The notes below the pieces were generated by a model, which was given only the letters and a program-made list of their open reading frames with translations, had not been told where the DNA came from and searched no databases. A stretch of 64,000 bases of DNA. It comes from Acanthacorydalis orientalis. Its lineage: Eukaryota; Arthropoda; Insecta; Megaloptera; Corydalidae. Both the position numbers and the translations under genes were made by a program. Where the stretch lies: the NCBI GenBank assembly GCA_034766995.1, contig CM068314.1, forward strand, positions 30,971,708 to 31,035,707, read 5' to 3'. Positions 50,800 to 62,947 of the stretch are shown here, piece by piece; the first letter of the stretch is position 1; each line of letters begins with the position of its first letter.

Positions 50800-52071
50800 G
50801 ATTCTTTTGTCGCCTTTTTTACACAATGTGAAAAATATTTGAATAGCAGTTCACATACAACATGTTGACACTTTTTTATTCGCAGTGACGTTATAGCGTA
50901 ATAGAATTTCAGTTATATGTGTTAAAATAGATGTATAAAGCTATTCAAATGATTATTTACATAGATTCAATCATCACAGATCCATTGACAGATAAAAAAG
51001 AACTAATTCAAATCTCTGAAATATGCCAATGAGAAACGTGAATTGTTTGATTTTGCAAACTATACATATACAATATGTATGAATATTATATTTTTATACT
51101 ACTCGTACACCGTGTACATATATAACAAGAAATTTTATTAAAAAGGATTTTCGTGTAAGCATATAAATAAGTAAACGTACTACATTAATAATTCGTAAAA
51201 AAAACTTACTGAATTATATATTACAACTTCAAAGGAAATAAGAATTATATTTTCAGAATAAAACATCAAATAATAAGCATGTTAATGTAATTAAAAAAAG
51301 GTTGTAAATAAAGTTTATATATTATTTATTAACAAAATAACAGAATGTCTCATTTTAATCATCTTAATTAAAATTAAGTATTTTTTAGTAAATTATTCTA
51401 TTTATGATATATGTTCAAAAACTTGCATTTTATAGAATGACTAATGTCAAAGACAAGTAAATATTAAGAAAAATATAGGCCTTATGTAAATAGTTAAATA
51501 AATAAATAAATATTTGTAAATGCAATATACTATAGTGCATTATATAACATAAATAAAATCGATATACAAAAATAAATATTCATAAAAAACACATCTGATA
51601 ACGAAGAAAAATATTTGAATAAATTTATAAAAATAAAGAAACCAAATCTAAAACGACAAGTTCATTAACAATTGTGAATGTGAAAATTCTCAGAAAAAGA
51701 AAATTAATCGATAATAAAATCAAATTCAAAAACCTCATATAATCTTTTGTCTTTTAATAATTAAAAATTAATTTTTAACATATTAGATAATAACATATAA
51801 TTAATATTAAATAATTTGTATCAATTCACGTAAGCACATACATATTTATATATTTATATATCGAAGAAATAGAGAGATAATTATAAAGATTTATTTTAAA
51901 ATACATTTTTTTCAAAAGTTCTACGCATATATGTTTAAATGTGAAAAAAATTAATCAAATTTTTTTTTATAAAACAAATATTGTATTAAGTTTAAATATA
52001 TATTTTTTAAATATATTTATCAAAGAACACAAATTATTAACACATTAACATACATACACACACATACACAC

Positions 52072-52083
<12 letters not shown>
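50800..52083. other. AT-rich stretch, nothing recognised
   Basis: Plain A- and T-rich sequence; no gene seen. Confidence 0.5.

Positions 52084-52137
<54 letters not shown>
52084..52137. repeat. (TA)n tract left of mariner
   Basis: About 54 bp, preceded by CATACATACA; the mariner terminus follows at 52145. Confidence 0.97.
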
Positions 52138-52142
<5 letters not shown>

Positions 52143-52276
52143 TACTGCCTTGTTCAAAAAGTTTCGAGAATTTCTATTTTAAAAGAACCACGAAAACCAA
52201 CGTTATTTTTTTAAATAACCAGGGAGTTCTACCCCCTACTTGACCTATAGACTATACCACTCCCGTTCGTTCAACT

Positions 52277-52652
52277 TTCTGCTGAAAATTTCAATTTTGT
52301 GTCTTCAATAACGATTAGCAGTAAGGTTTTGAATATTATACATATCTTACTATCGTTCCGTCCATACCGCCAGATATCATTTGGTCGATATCAGGGTTTC
52401 ACAGCAACATAACCGTTGTTTCGATTTTAAATTGTTTATTACTAATTGGAAGCTGAGGCCACACTCTATAAATTTCTGTAAATATTGATTTTTTGTCTTC
52501 AATAACGGAACGAAGTAAGGCCTTGAATATTTCACATATCTTACTAACATACTGTCCATACCGTCAGATATCATTTGATCGAACTCAGAGTTTCACAGCA
52601 ACATAACGGCTGATTCGATTTTAAATTGTTTATTCCTTTTTGGAAGCTGAGC
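52277..52652. repeat. Tandem duplication inside the mariner 5' region
   Basis: Two imperfect copies of about 180 bp (52277-52457 and 52472-52652), offset by about 195 bp. Shared words include TTTCACAGCAACATAAC, TTCGATTTTAAATTGTTTAT and TGGAAGCTGAG. Mutations separate the copies, so the duplication is not recent. Confidence 0.9.
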
Positions 52653-52659
52653 TTTATAT

Positions 52660-53720
52660 CAGAAACGAAATTTCGTACCGCAACGTTTAAAATTTGTGGT
52701 TATCGAAAACGCAGGTATACCAGTGATACAGTTTAAAGAGGACCGAAAATCGGTAGAAGATGGTTCTAGTTCGGGACGGCCGTCGACATCAACCAGTGAA
52801 GAACACGTCAAAAAGTAAAGTATTTAATACTGAATTATCGTTGACTGACTGTGCGAGAGATTGATGATGATATTGGCATATAATATGGATCTTACCAAAG
52901 CATCTTGCCCGATACTTTGCATCTGGAATACGACGAAGCTAAACTTGTGCTAAAAACGCTAAATTTCGAGCAAAAACAGCGTCACAAAAATTTTGCCGCC
53001 GAGACGATATCTAAAGCATCTAAACATTCTACGTTCGTGAACAGCATCGTATCTGAAGACAAGACTTGAGTGTATGGACTTGAACGGATTTGACCTCGAA
53101 ATAAAGTAGCAATCGTCCGAATGGAGTAAAAGTAAAAGCGAACCGAAACTGAAAAGAGATCGCCAAGTCGATCAAAGATCGAGGTTCTTTAGACTGTTTT
53201 CTTCGATTATCGTGGTGTGATCTAGAAAGAATTTCATCTAAAAGGTTAAACAGTCGATAAAGAATATTATTTAGTGGGATGGAGGTATTAGAAAATATAC
53301 TGGAAGTGTTATGAAGCGTTTGCGTGAAGCGATCCGAAAACATCGACTGGAATTGTGGACAAAGATCTCATGGATTTTACATCACGATAATGATACGACT
53401 CCCACGTCAGTGCTCGTTCCCAATTTTTCTGGCCAAAATCTCGATCAACATCATCCCGCACGCACCTTATTCGACTGACAAAGCCCCGTATGTCTTTTCC
53501 GATTCATCAAACTAAAATTATCGCTGCGAGGACGCCGATTGGCCTAAGTTGAAGCCATTAAGAAAAATTCACTGGCCGAGCTGAAGGGCATACCGTCAAT
53601 CAACTATGAACGATGTACCAAAGATTGATTGGTTGAAGGATTGGCACAGAACTGTTGTAAGCAATGGAGAATATTTTGAAGGTGATAAAATAACATTGAT
53701 GATTAATCAAATATTTTGCG
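52660..53720 (+). pseudogene. Broken mariner transposase
   Basis: Recognisable pieces in order: FKEDRKSVEDGSSSGRPSTS (linker between the two helix-turn-helix parts), LLNFEQKQRH-like NFEQKQRHKNFAAET, then SRSKIEVL, VFFDYRGVI (first catalytic Asp), the KEYYL segment, REAIRKHRLELW-type, ILHHDN (second Asp), and a tail NGEYFEGDKI. At the third catalytic site APYSTDKAPYVF has Val where mariners have Asp. Several stops and frameshifts also break the frame. Order and motifs fit insect mariner-type (DD34D) transposases of about 345 residues. It is certainly inactive. A minus-strand frame at 53029-53343 is only its shadow. Confidence 0.8.
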
Positions 53721-53773
53721 TATTATGTAAAAATTCCTGGAACTTTTTGATCAAGATAGTATATATACACACG

Positions 53774-53776
<3 letters not shown>

Positions 53777-53828
<52 letters not shown>
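53777..53828. repeat. (TA)n tract right of mariner
   Basis: About 52 bp, starting 18 bp after the mariner's right terminus, with ACACACGCAC between. Confidence 0.97.
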
Positions 53829-53832
<4 letters not shown>

Positions 53833-53839
53833 CGGTATA

Positions 53840-54664
53840 CATGCTAACATAAACATATTCTAACTTTGAAACATAAATTCAACCAGTATACATATAGAAA
53901 TTTACAACCATCAAAAATAAGTTATTATTGTTGTTTCAATCTCTGAACAAGTGAAATCTACAATTTGAAAATTGAAATAATTCAAAATCAAGCACACCAA
54001 CAAAACTAATTATTTAAAAAGCATGAAGGGTTATAAATCATATTGTTATCATGTAATGATATTATAATCAATTAGCACATTACACAAAATAAACATGAAC
54101 AGTACAATCATCTCAAAAAGATACATTACAGTGTCACAAAAAATAATAGCAACCGTTTAACACAGCATCCTGTAATTATTTATTTAAGTAAACATTTACT
54201 GTAATGCTCATAAAAATTAAAAAACGCGCTCGTACATAAATTACAGAAATATGATTTTGCTAAATTAAATTTATTATTATTCAACAAAGCTAATATACAT
54301 GATGAAAAATAATTCAAATTCACATAAATATATAAGCCAAAATAAAAAAAAAAAAACATAATTTTCTTTTTAAGATTTGTTAAAATTTTATTTCAATATA
54401 TTTAATTTATTATACTTTTTATCTGGTAGTCTCATTCTCAAATTTTTCTAGCCATTAAATTTCATTTTTAAGTATTAAAAACATTATTTTTTCATCATAT
54501 AAAACCTTCTTTTATTTATTAATAGTGTACATTCACTGCTTTATTTTAGCATTAGGAGTTAAAATATAATTTCCATGAAGAAAAAGGTCATTTTTTTATA
54601 AAAAATATTTAAAAAATATCTGATTACGGATACACAATATATTTTTGTGAAGAAATATCTATAA

Positions 54665-54672
<8 letters not shown>
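53840..54672. other. AT-rich stretch, nothing recognised
   Basis: No gene seen. Confidence 0.5.

Positions 54673-54721
<49 letters not shown>
54673..54721. repeat. (TA)n microsatellite
   Basis: About 49 bp; followed by CACACACACA and then TATATATGTGTGTGTG, partly an inverted pair. Confidence 0.97.
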
Positions 54722-54723
<2 letters not shown>

Positions 54724-54924
54724 AACACACACACATATATATGTGTGTGTGTGTAATATAGATACCCAGTTGCGTTTTTCACACACAAGTGATGTGTCAT
54801 ATGTGTATATATAATATTTATATATTGAATCATGAAATACAGTAAATATCGTTTAATTGTATTGAAAATGTATTACTTATACCTCAAACATTGTATTATT
54901 GTACAGTTGATTCAATATATTCAG

Positions 54925-54996
54925 AGCAGAGTGGCGCAGTGGAAGCGTGCTGGGCCCATAACCCAGAGGTCCGTGGATCGAAACCATGTTCTGCTA
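54925..54996 (+). tRNA. Initiator tRNA-Met (CAT)
   Basis: A 72-nt gene that folds fully. The acceptor stem is AGCAGAG with TTCTGCT (one G:U at the base), and the anticodon stem CTGGG/CCCAG carries the loop CCCATAA with anticodon CAT at 54957-54959. The T-arm CGTGG/CCATG (one G:U) has loop ATCGAAA. The A1-U72 pair, the three G:C pairs next to the anticodon loop and an A in place of T at the start of the T-loop are the marks of the eukaryotic initiator. This tRNA brings methionine to the start codon with eIF2. The internal A box (TGGCGCAGTGG) and B box (GGATCGAAACC) look intact and no intron is present. The two wobble pairs differ from the most common animal sequence, so a slightly diverged copy is possible. 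Confidence 0.95.
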
Positions 54997-55002
54997 GATA
55001 AC

Positions 55003-55007
55003 TTTTT
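55003..55007 (+). terminator. RNA polymerase III terminator
   Basis: TTTTT six bases after the tRNA, as expected for Pol III. Confidence 0.85.
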
Positions 55008-55019
55008 ATATAATAAATT

Positions 55020-55458
55020 TAAACATCGCCAAAAAAATGTATTCGTATCAATAAACTATAAATTTATTGAAAATTGAAAAATAATTTATTTAACAATCTC
55101 TTTTTGAATGGAAATTCATAATCTTGTCTTTACGTCATTTTTGAACTCTCAGTAAACTTAGTTGTTCACAAAAGATAACTTCTTCTTATGGAAATTATGA
55201 TCATACATTTAAAATTAAATTAGACAATTATAAAAACCGGATGAATAGACGTTCCATATTTTGTAAAGGAATTTATAATTTGAATGAATCGCATATCTAC
55301 ATGCTGATTCACTGCTTCTACCAATAAAAAAAATGTAGATGAAAATGTTTTGAAAAGGAGAATCGTTAAAAAAGAATACATTTGATTGGGATTTTGATTG
55401 GAATTCTGCCACTGCCTATATTTTTCTATGTATTAATAAGATGTATTAATATTTATAC

Positions 55459-55459
<1 letters not shown>
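55020..55459. other. AT-rich stretch, nothing recognised
   Basis: No second tRNA or gene seen. Confidence 0.5.
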
Positions 55460-55528
<69 letters not shown>

Positions 55529-55532
55529 GTAT
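55460..55532. repeat. (TA)n followed by (GTAT)n
   Basis: About 57 bp of TA then four GTAT units. Confidence 0.97.
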
Positions 55533-55539
55533 AATAACG

Positions 55540-56234
55540 CACTTCTAAAATTGTAGTTACTATTATAAATGAATTTTCTATTCAACCCACAAACCATATT
55601 TTTTTCTGATCACAAATATTCAATAATTGATTATAATGAATTATTGAACAATAATTATTGGTCGTTTCTGATTATTGCTTACACTGAATTTGTGTTGAAA
55701 AGTCTGATTCCTACATAAATAAAATGACACGATTTTCTCAGTTACATATCCCAAATAAGAGCTGATAGAAAAACTGATTAAAGTTTGAAAACCTTGTTAT
55801 CTCAAACTACAAAAATCTACCAAGAGAGCCTAGACAGAATGTCAAAACAAGTACAAGCTATGTTTGTGACTTAAGGGGATTATAATAAATATTGATCATT
55901 CATCATGAAGTATCTTAACCAGGAAATGTTTACATTAAACTGTTTCATTGCAGAAATAAGAGTTTTCATTTTTTATTACATCACTGTACATTCAATTGAG
56001 TCAAAATTTACTTCTATCATTACCGTTTCCTTCATAAATCTATAATTTATTTATTATTCATTTTTAAGAGAATTAATTTATAACTAGGAACAGTATTTTT
56101 TATGACAAGTTATTACTCTCGATGAATGTTCAGATTGTTTATCTCTAATTATACTTAAACAATCTCTTAAGATTCGTTTAATATTATTATATCGAATCTC
56201 ATTGAAATGAAAGAAAATGTCAAGATTACATTGG

Positions 56235-56269
<35 letters not shown>

Positions 56270-56624
56270 TTTTATGTGTGCGTATGTGTGTGTATGTATG
56301 TTATCTGTGTATATAATTTGTAAAAATTCAAAATTGACCCTTTTATGAAATTTAACATGAATATTTTGGTTTCGAGTGTATTACAACTAATTTGTTTGAG
56401 TTAGAGCCAAATGGAATTCAATTTAATTTATATAATAATTCCTAGTAATTAAAATTGTATCTGAACTGACCAACGTGTGTATTTCTCTAATATAGTAACT
56501 TTGTAATCAAATTCATTAATTTATTTAAAATTGTATTACGCTTGAAAATAGAAATTATCAGATTATTCGCATTTATGAATAATTACATTTGTATGCAACT
56601 CAACTGAAACATAACATATATGCA

Positions 56625-56670
<46 letters not shown>

Positions 56671-57490
56671 TTTAATTTATTATTATTTTTAAAGTATTTA
56701 TACATATATTAATATTTAATAAATTAAAATTTAAGTAACTAAATTAAACTAGTAATCGATTATAATTTTCTAATTTTTTGTATTGAAAGATAATTTTTAT
56801 TACAATTTTTTGTCACTATTTTTAAACAATACTGGAATTATTTTTATATAAATACAAAATATTTTTTTCTTAAATTACTCGTTAACGTCTCTTAAACTTA
56901 ATATAAATCTTTATAAATATTATTCACCGAACTATAGAACTTAAATCCATTTAAAGAATTAAAATGCATTAGAAAAGACTTAATATATACCAATTAGTAA
57001 AAATTAAAAAGTATTCTCGCATTAAATAAAATTCTATATAAAAAAAGTTCTCTATATAACATGTAAACTCTAAAATGTTTTGCTTATTTGTATTTTTTTT
57101 CTTCTCTACTATAAGTTTAAAAATATTTATTTTATTAAAGTCTTTATTAAAAATATTTCTATTTTGTTCCGAAAGAATAAGAAATACACTTATATGTGTG
57201 TATATATATATATATATAAACATATTTGTATTTGTCTAAGGTTCATTTAATTTTTTTAATAATAATTTTTTTTTGTTTGTTAATACAAACAAATTATTGC
57301 AAGTAAAAAAAATATATTTATAAAAAGTGTGGTAAATGTAGCACACTTCATCATCTTTTGAATATTCAATGTTAAATAAAAGTTTCTTCCAAATTCTTTT
57401 GATTAAAACAATACTCTCTCTTTCTGCGCACATTTCCAATATATTTTCTAATATCTTCATCCCACTTATGTATCAATGTGAAATAAAACC
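55540..57490. other. AT-rich stretch with short tracts
   Basis: (TA)n-(TG)n at 56235-56270, (TA)n of about 41 bp at 56628-56668 and a short one at about 57201. No gene seen. Confidence 0.5.
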
Positions 57491-57493
57491 TTA

Positions 57494-58798
57494 TAAAGAG
57501 TGATTCAAGATGAGCTTCCATATGATAATGGTGAATATTTTTCAAACGTCAAAGTATTTATCAATGTTAAAGTGATTTTTGTAGAGTAGAAAAACATGTA
57601 CAAAATTAATAATGGAGTAATATACGATACAACAACACGTTAAAATTATTGTAGTCTATTATGAAAATGGGCGTTCGAGGAAAAGTGCACACCGCGCTCT
57701 TCGTGAATATTTTGGTATACAAAATCGACCTTCTTAGTATACAATTTGGAATTTGATCAAGAAATTCGAACAAACTGGGTCAGTAGCAAACATCAAAACA
57801 CTTCAGTATGCTTGAGCAAGTCGCTCGGACGAGAATATTGTCATGGTGCCCGAAAATGTGATCGAGGGACCGGGGACATCAATACGTCATCGATTGCTGC
57901 AACTGGGTCTTTCGTATTTCACTATGCAGTGAATTTTGATAAAGAATTTACATTTACACGCTTATAAGATCAAAATAACACAACACTGAAAGCCTAGAGA
58001 TCATCAACAGCATCGTGAATTTGCCGAATGGATTCGTAAACGAGGAGTGGATTTTACAAAGAAAATCGTCTTTAATGATGAGGTGTATTTTCACCTCGAC
58101 GGATTCGTAAACAAGCAAAATTACTGCATTTGGAGATTCAAAAATCCAACAGAGATTTACGAGAAGCAAATTCATCCTTGAAAAGTGTCAATTTAATGTG
58201 GCTTGTGTTCTGAAGGCGTAATTTGCCGGTATTTTTTCTGAAGATGATGAGAAAAACTCTATTACAGACAATCCCGTTCGTTATCGGAGCATAATAACAA
58301 ACTTTTTGTGGAACTAATTGGAATATATACACATCGAAGATCTCTGGTTTCAACAAGATGGTGCCACCAGTCTCACACAGCAGCAGAAACAATCGCGCTA
58401 CTGTACACAAAATTTCCAAGCTGAGTGATCTTACGAAATGGCTTTATCAATTGGCCGCCGAGATCCTGAAAATTAACTCCTCTAGATTTCTTTCTTTGGG
58501 CTTATTTGAAGAGGAGAGTCTACGAGAACAAATCGAACACGATTTCAAAGCTGAAACCGGAAATACGACGCAAAATAGCCGACATAGAACCTGCGTTGGG
58601 CTGCGATATAATCGAAAATTATGATAAGCGCATTACGTTATCCCATAGGAGCCGCGGCGGCCATTTGATCGATATAATCTTTCATACGTAATTGTATTAA
58701 ATTGAACTAAAAGGCTAAATAAAATATAAAAGGATTTTTTTTAATTTTTGCGTTTTTTTAATACTTTCATGTAGAAGCCTAAATTAAATCACCCTATG
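57494..58798 (+). mobile_element. IS630-Tc1-mariner element (DD41D-like), copy C
   Basis: A 1305-bp element between TA dinucleotides (57492-57493 and 58799-58800). Terminal inverted repeats: left TAAAGAGTGATTCAAG, right read inwards CATAGGGTGATTTAAT; similarity continues through a shared GCTTC to about 37 bp. A short (TA)n begins immediately at the right target site. Inside is a nearly full-length but broken transposase. It is the best preserved of the three related copies. Confidence 0.85.
57612..58691 (+). pseudogene. Broken DD41D-like transposase, copy C
   Basis: After ATGGAG and a small indel the frame reads YTIQQHVKIIVVYYENGRS and HRALREYFG, the N-terminal helix-turn-helix. Then RDHQQHREFAEWIRKRG, NDEVYFHLDGFVNKQN (first catalytic Asp), WFQQDGATS (second, before a 2-nt insertion), and LTPLDFFLWAYLKRRVYENK (third). 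The tail is SRGGHLIDIIFHT and stop. About 41 residues separate the second and third Asp. Three in-frame stops and several frameshifts are present, so no active enzyme can be made, although all three catalytic Asp codons remain. Confidence 0.85.
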
Positions 58799-58819
58799 TA
58801 TATATATATATATATACAC

Positions 58820-59179
58820 GGTAATACGGTTGAAACCACCATTCCAAGAAACACTAGATTCGCTTAAATATAATGAATTTATGTTACGTTGATAAAAGTC
58901 AATTTGTTTGCACATAGGCACATTTTTTATCAACACTTAGATCTATATCATTTATTCCTTTGTAAATTTCTATGCCCTGTTATACTTTTTGGCTCCTAGT
59001 AAATAATTTCTGTTATCCAGTTTATCGTCTTCTCTTCTAGTAATATATATCATTTACTGACTTTTCAACATGTTCACTCTTATTATTATATTGGACTTGT
59101 ATTTTTCCATGCTTCTCATATTGTCTACACTTACTGAATAAAATAGATTTTTAAGGCTGAGGTTCCATTTCTCTCTCTC

Positions 59180-59233
<54 letters not shown>

Positions 59234-60930
59234 GTCATAAAAACTTTGCCAAAATATGGTATGAACACGATAAACAGTTTATTTTTTACTAAATAAAAAA
59301 CACCAAAATTTTTTTTATAAGGGTATATAAAAACTATTTTGATACCATGAACATAACATAATCGTTTATATGAAATTTGATATCAACGTCATCATCATTA
59401 GAACAAATAGCCAATTTGCTAGTAGTATAAAGTATAATGTATCTTAAACTAGAGGTAAATGTATCGGAAATGTGTCATTTTCCATCGTTTTTTACAATTT
59501 TAACTTGTTATTGTCAGTCTTTCTTAAAAAACCGTACATTAAAACTTATTATCAATAAGTGAATGAAAATGAAACACATACATAAAAGAAATTTACTTTA
59601 ATTTATTATATTTAATTATATATACGTATATATATATATATATATATATATATCTGTGTGTGTATGTATTGTCTATCAAAATTTCTCTAAGAGATAATAT
59701 TTTCATTTCAGTTTAAAATAATTATACTAATTATAGTAATACAACACATCAAATTAAAATACTAAATTTAAAAGAAAACTTTCTGATTTAAATATCTATT
59801 TGAGGGTAATATTCGCATTTTTATATAAATATATTAGTCAAAAATAGCTCGTTTCCCTAAATACGTTTATGCAATATATAGAATGTAAAATTCTATATAA
59901 ACCACGCGCAAAATTCAACCGTATTATCATATGTGTTAAAGGTTATACAATGTTTGAATTTGTTCAAGCTTTCGATTAAGTGACAAGATTGTTTATGCTA
60001 CAATGAACACATTCTATTGCTCTCTGTCATTCACTTACTGTGTAGATTATCATCTCTGTTAACCACAGAGATAATGGAAAAGGACTGTATTAGATATAAT
60101 TAAAAATCATTTCAAAGTAAGTGTCACAATTTTTAATTATTGTTTATGAAGTTGATTTTTAAAACATTTTTTCAATGTCTTCTCAAATGAATATCAGAGC
60201 TATACTATATCTAATAACTACTTTATCGTAGGTAAATATTTTTATATAAAATAAATCTAATGAAAATGGAACAGTTAACTTCATTAAATTTTAGTTAACA
60301 GTCAAGAAATATTAATATAATAAATAACGATTTTAACACACAATTAATTCATCCTATTAAATACAATATTAGCTTATGAATTCTATTTGGAATCAACACT
60401 CATTTTATTAATCTATTATTATTATCATTATTATATATATATATATATATTGGGTGAAACATTTTCTCTTGTGAATTATGTTTTTAAATTTTGCTTATAT
60501 TGAAATTATTATATTTTTCACTTTCTATCTAACTAATTTTCTCCATGAATCTTTATTAATTCTTATTGTAGTGTAATATGTAAAGAAAATGATCGTGTTG
60601 ATAGAAACAATTAAACGTTATTGCATTTAATTTATAATCATGACATACATCACAAGTTAAATATTAAAAAAATAAAAGATTGTTTAAATTCTCTAAAACA
60701 AAATTGATATTAAATATAGAAAAAAACAATTTATTTCATCAATTATTTATATAAGTATATATAAGAACCTGTCTAATAAACTATAACAAAATTTTCTAAT
60801 TAAGAAAAATAATTACTGGCAATATCTTCAACTAAACATTTTGTATTAATTGTCTACAATGATTTGACCCTTTTATTATGTAAAAAAATAAGCAACAATC
60901 AAAAATGTTATTAATTTCACTATATATATA
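58820..60930. other. AT-rich stretch with short tracts
   Basis: (TC)n, TATC and (TA)n at 59170-59230, (TA)n at 59629-59653 and about 60433. A perfect 8-bp hairpin ATCTCTGT/ACAGAGAT lies at 60052-60072. No gene seen. Confidence 0.5.
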
Positions 60931-60934
60931 TTTT

Positions 60935-61334
60935 CTATCATCATCATCCTCTTTTGATTTCTGAATGATGGCCTCTTCCAAAACTTCCCAGTTCAAACGA
61001 TTCAATGCCTCTCTTTTCTATAAATTTTCTTATGCTATTATCTCATCTGTTAATTGGTCTTACTCTGGATGTTTTCAAGTTCTTTAGTTCCCAAACAATA
61101 ATTTTTCTTGTCCATCAATTGTCAATTGTCTTCTCTTCTTGCAGAATGTTCCGCCCATTTTCATTTTAAAATCTTCACTTATTATTATATCTGTAATTCC
61201 AGTGTGTTGTCATATTTATCCTGTTCTTCTCTTATCTCTTCTTGTTATTCCCAGCAATTATCTACCCATACTTCTCTAGGCTATCTTAAGACGTTGCACT
61301 GCTTTGACATTAAAAGTTCATGTTTCACTTCCAT

Positions 61335-61338
<4 letters not shown>
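60935..61338 (-). mobile_element. RTE-type LINE 3' fragment, copy 2
   Basis: Read on the minus strand the sequence starts exactly at the (TA)n tract with TYGSET, the segment after the reverse transcriptase core. It continues in shifting frames with VKAVQRLKIA, RSMGRQLLGITRRDKRRT, an EHSARRE-like piece, DNRWTRKIIVW-like sequence and INRWD. It ends in GGATGATGATGATAG, a short GAT tail typical of RTE-clade 3' ends. It shares these segments in the same order with the fragment at 62948-63697. A plus-strand frame at 61108-61395 is only its complement. Confidence 0.65.

Positions 61339-61375
<37 letters not shown>
61339..61375. repeat. (TA)n at the truncated end of LINE copy 2
   Basis: About 37 bp. 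Confidence 0.97.
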
Positions 61376-61376
<1 letters not shown>

Positions 61377-61429
61377 CTTAAAAAATCATAGGTAATATAA
61401 ACTGAATCCAATACTGTAATAGGATTGAC

Positions 61430-61640
61430 ATATCTGGGGTTTTCGCGGACGACTGAACTGATCAACAACAGAGCAATCTCCCAACCTCCCCCAATGGCGT
61501 TTCGATGCCCAGCGGCAGTGTGCCGTTGTGCACGATGTGCCAGTAGCAGGCCATTGTGTCTAACAATGTAAAGATCGACCACAATGGATTTCAAAAAGGA
61601 AGATAGAATGGGGTCGGTCAACACGGTCCCCTGAAAATGG
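61430..61640 (-). other. GC-rich block, candidate exon
   Basis: About 210 bp close to 50 percent G+C by eye, in the AT-rich right end. Read on the minus strand, TGTGCCATTTTCAG at 61631-61644 is a good splice acceptor. The frame behind it is open (GTVLTDPILSSFLKSIVVD, then YIVRHNGLLLAHRAQRH). I see no donor with certainty and no known domain. On the plus strand GATAAG with GTAATA at about 61675 would be a donor for an exon of the other orientation. A conserved non-coding element remains possible. Confidence 0.35.
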
Positions 61641-61719
61641 CACACTATAATAACATTATACCGTTCTGATAAGGTAATATATGAAACACAATGAACAATC
61701 ATATTTATAATTAAAGTTA

Positions 61720-62883
61720 ATAAAGATCAAAATTGTTAAAATTTACCGTAGGCGCATGTTTTGCTTTGACATTTACTTAGAATCAGCAGGATTTACTATA
61801 CAAACTCATTTATACCTGAATGTCTTGTAACGCTTTTTCGAATATGAAATACGTTGTCTGTTTGGCGGATAAAACAAAATTTCGTTTAAAATCACTAGCA
61901 ATCAACAAGCGAAAGCAATTATTGTAATTATAAAATATATATCTTAGTAACCTAAACAGACAAATAAAGATTATGAACTTGTTACAAAAAATAAGACATA
62001 CCTCTTTAAACAGACATTTAAGAACTAATTAATATACTAGCATATAAATTGGATCATCCATTATGAAATATATCAAAATAGACCCGAGATCTAATATATA
62101 CAGTTACGTAATTAGAATAAGGTTGTATCTCCTCTCAGAGATTTTAAACTTGTAAATAATTTATATTTAACATTTAAAAAATAATCAGTTTCAAAAACAT
62201 ATTAAGAGTAGACAAACTATATGTTAGAATTAACTTATTTTTAAGCTAATTTATTACCAGTTCTTAAATTCTCTGCACTTTTAAATATTTGTTGAGTTAT
62301 GGTCATTATGTTCAATCTTCAGTTCATAACAAAAAATATCATCGTTTTTAAACGATATTAACCAAAGTGTTTAACAATGAATTAATGATAAATGGATATA
62401 ATAATGATAAGAGTATTATAATACTAAAGTTTCATTATATTTTCATTTATATATTTGTCCTATAAATTATTGATTTAAAATTATTCTGTTAAATAAATCA
62501 AAAAAAAACCTGAGAAACATAACGAAATTAGTGTCAATAAAAACATCATTTTTCACTTAAATAGTATGAATTAATCATTTTATCTTTGGACAGTATAAAT
62601 CATAGTATATTTGTACAAATCCTACTCAAACACTTCATAACTTGTACACAATTTACATTAATTACATTACTATTTTAAAAACATAATTACATGAATAAGC
62701 AATTTTATATATATTTTGACATATAAATTATTTATTTCGCATATTTGTAAAAAAAATATATTAAAAAAATAGATTAAATCAACCATAAGTCCCCTAAAAA
62801 CTTTAGTATTTATATAATGTATAGTTGTAAGCTGCCATTTTTGTACGTATAAAAATATACCTTTTAATCATATTTTTAGAAAT
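61720..62883. other. AT-rich stretch, nothing recognised
   Basis: No repeats longer than a few units and no gene seen. Confidence 0.5.
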
Positions 62884-62915
<32 letters not shown>

Positions 62916-62947
62916 TATAGAGAGAGAGAGAGAAGAGAGAGAGAGAA
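62884..62947. repeat. (TA)n-(GA)n compound microsatellite
   Basis: About 36 bp TA then about 28 bp of GA with one break; LINE sequence begins right after it. Confidence 0.97.

Larger units (their letters stand above)
52145..53759 (+). mobile_element. mariner element (DD34D type), decayed, with terminal repeats
   Basis: The left end CTGCCTTGTTCAAAAAGTTT and the right end read inwards CTATCTTGATCAAAAAGTTC form terminal inverted repeats of about 31 bp with about three quarters identity. TA flanks both ends. At 1615 bp it is longer than the usual 1.3 kb because of a duplicated segment in the 5' part. It encodes a broken mariner transposase. The good match of its ends relative to the heavily damaged ORF is normal for an old copy. 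Confidence 0.85.

Noticed and set aside
53029..53343. 104-codon minus-strand frame
   Set aside because: It is the complement of the mariner transposase pseudogene.
54832..55077. 81-codon frame across the tRNA
   Set aside because: It overlaps the initiator tRNA and is chance.
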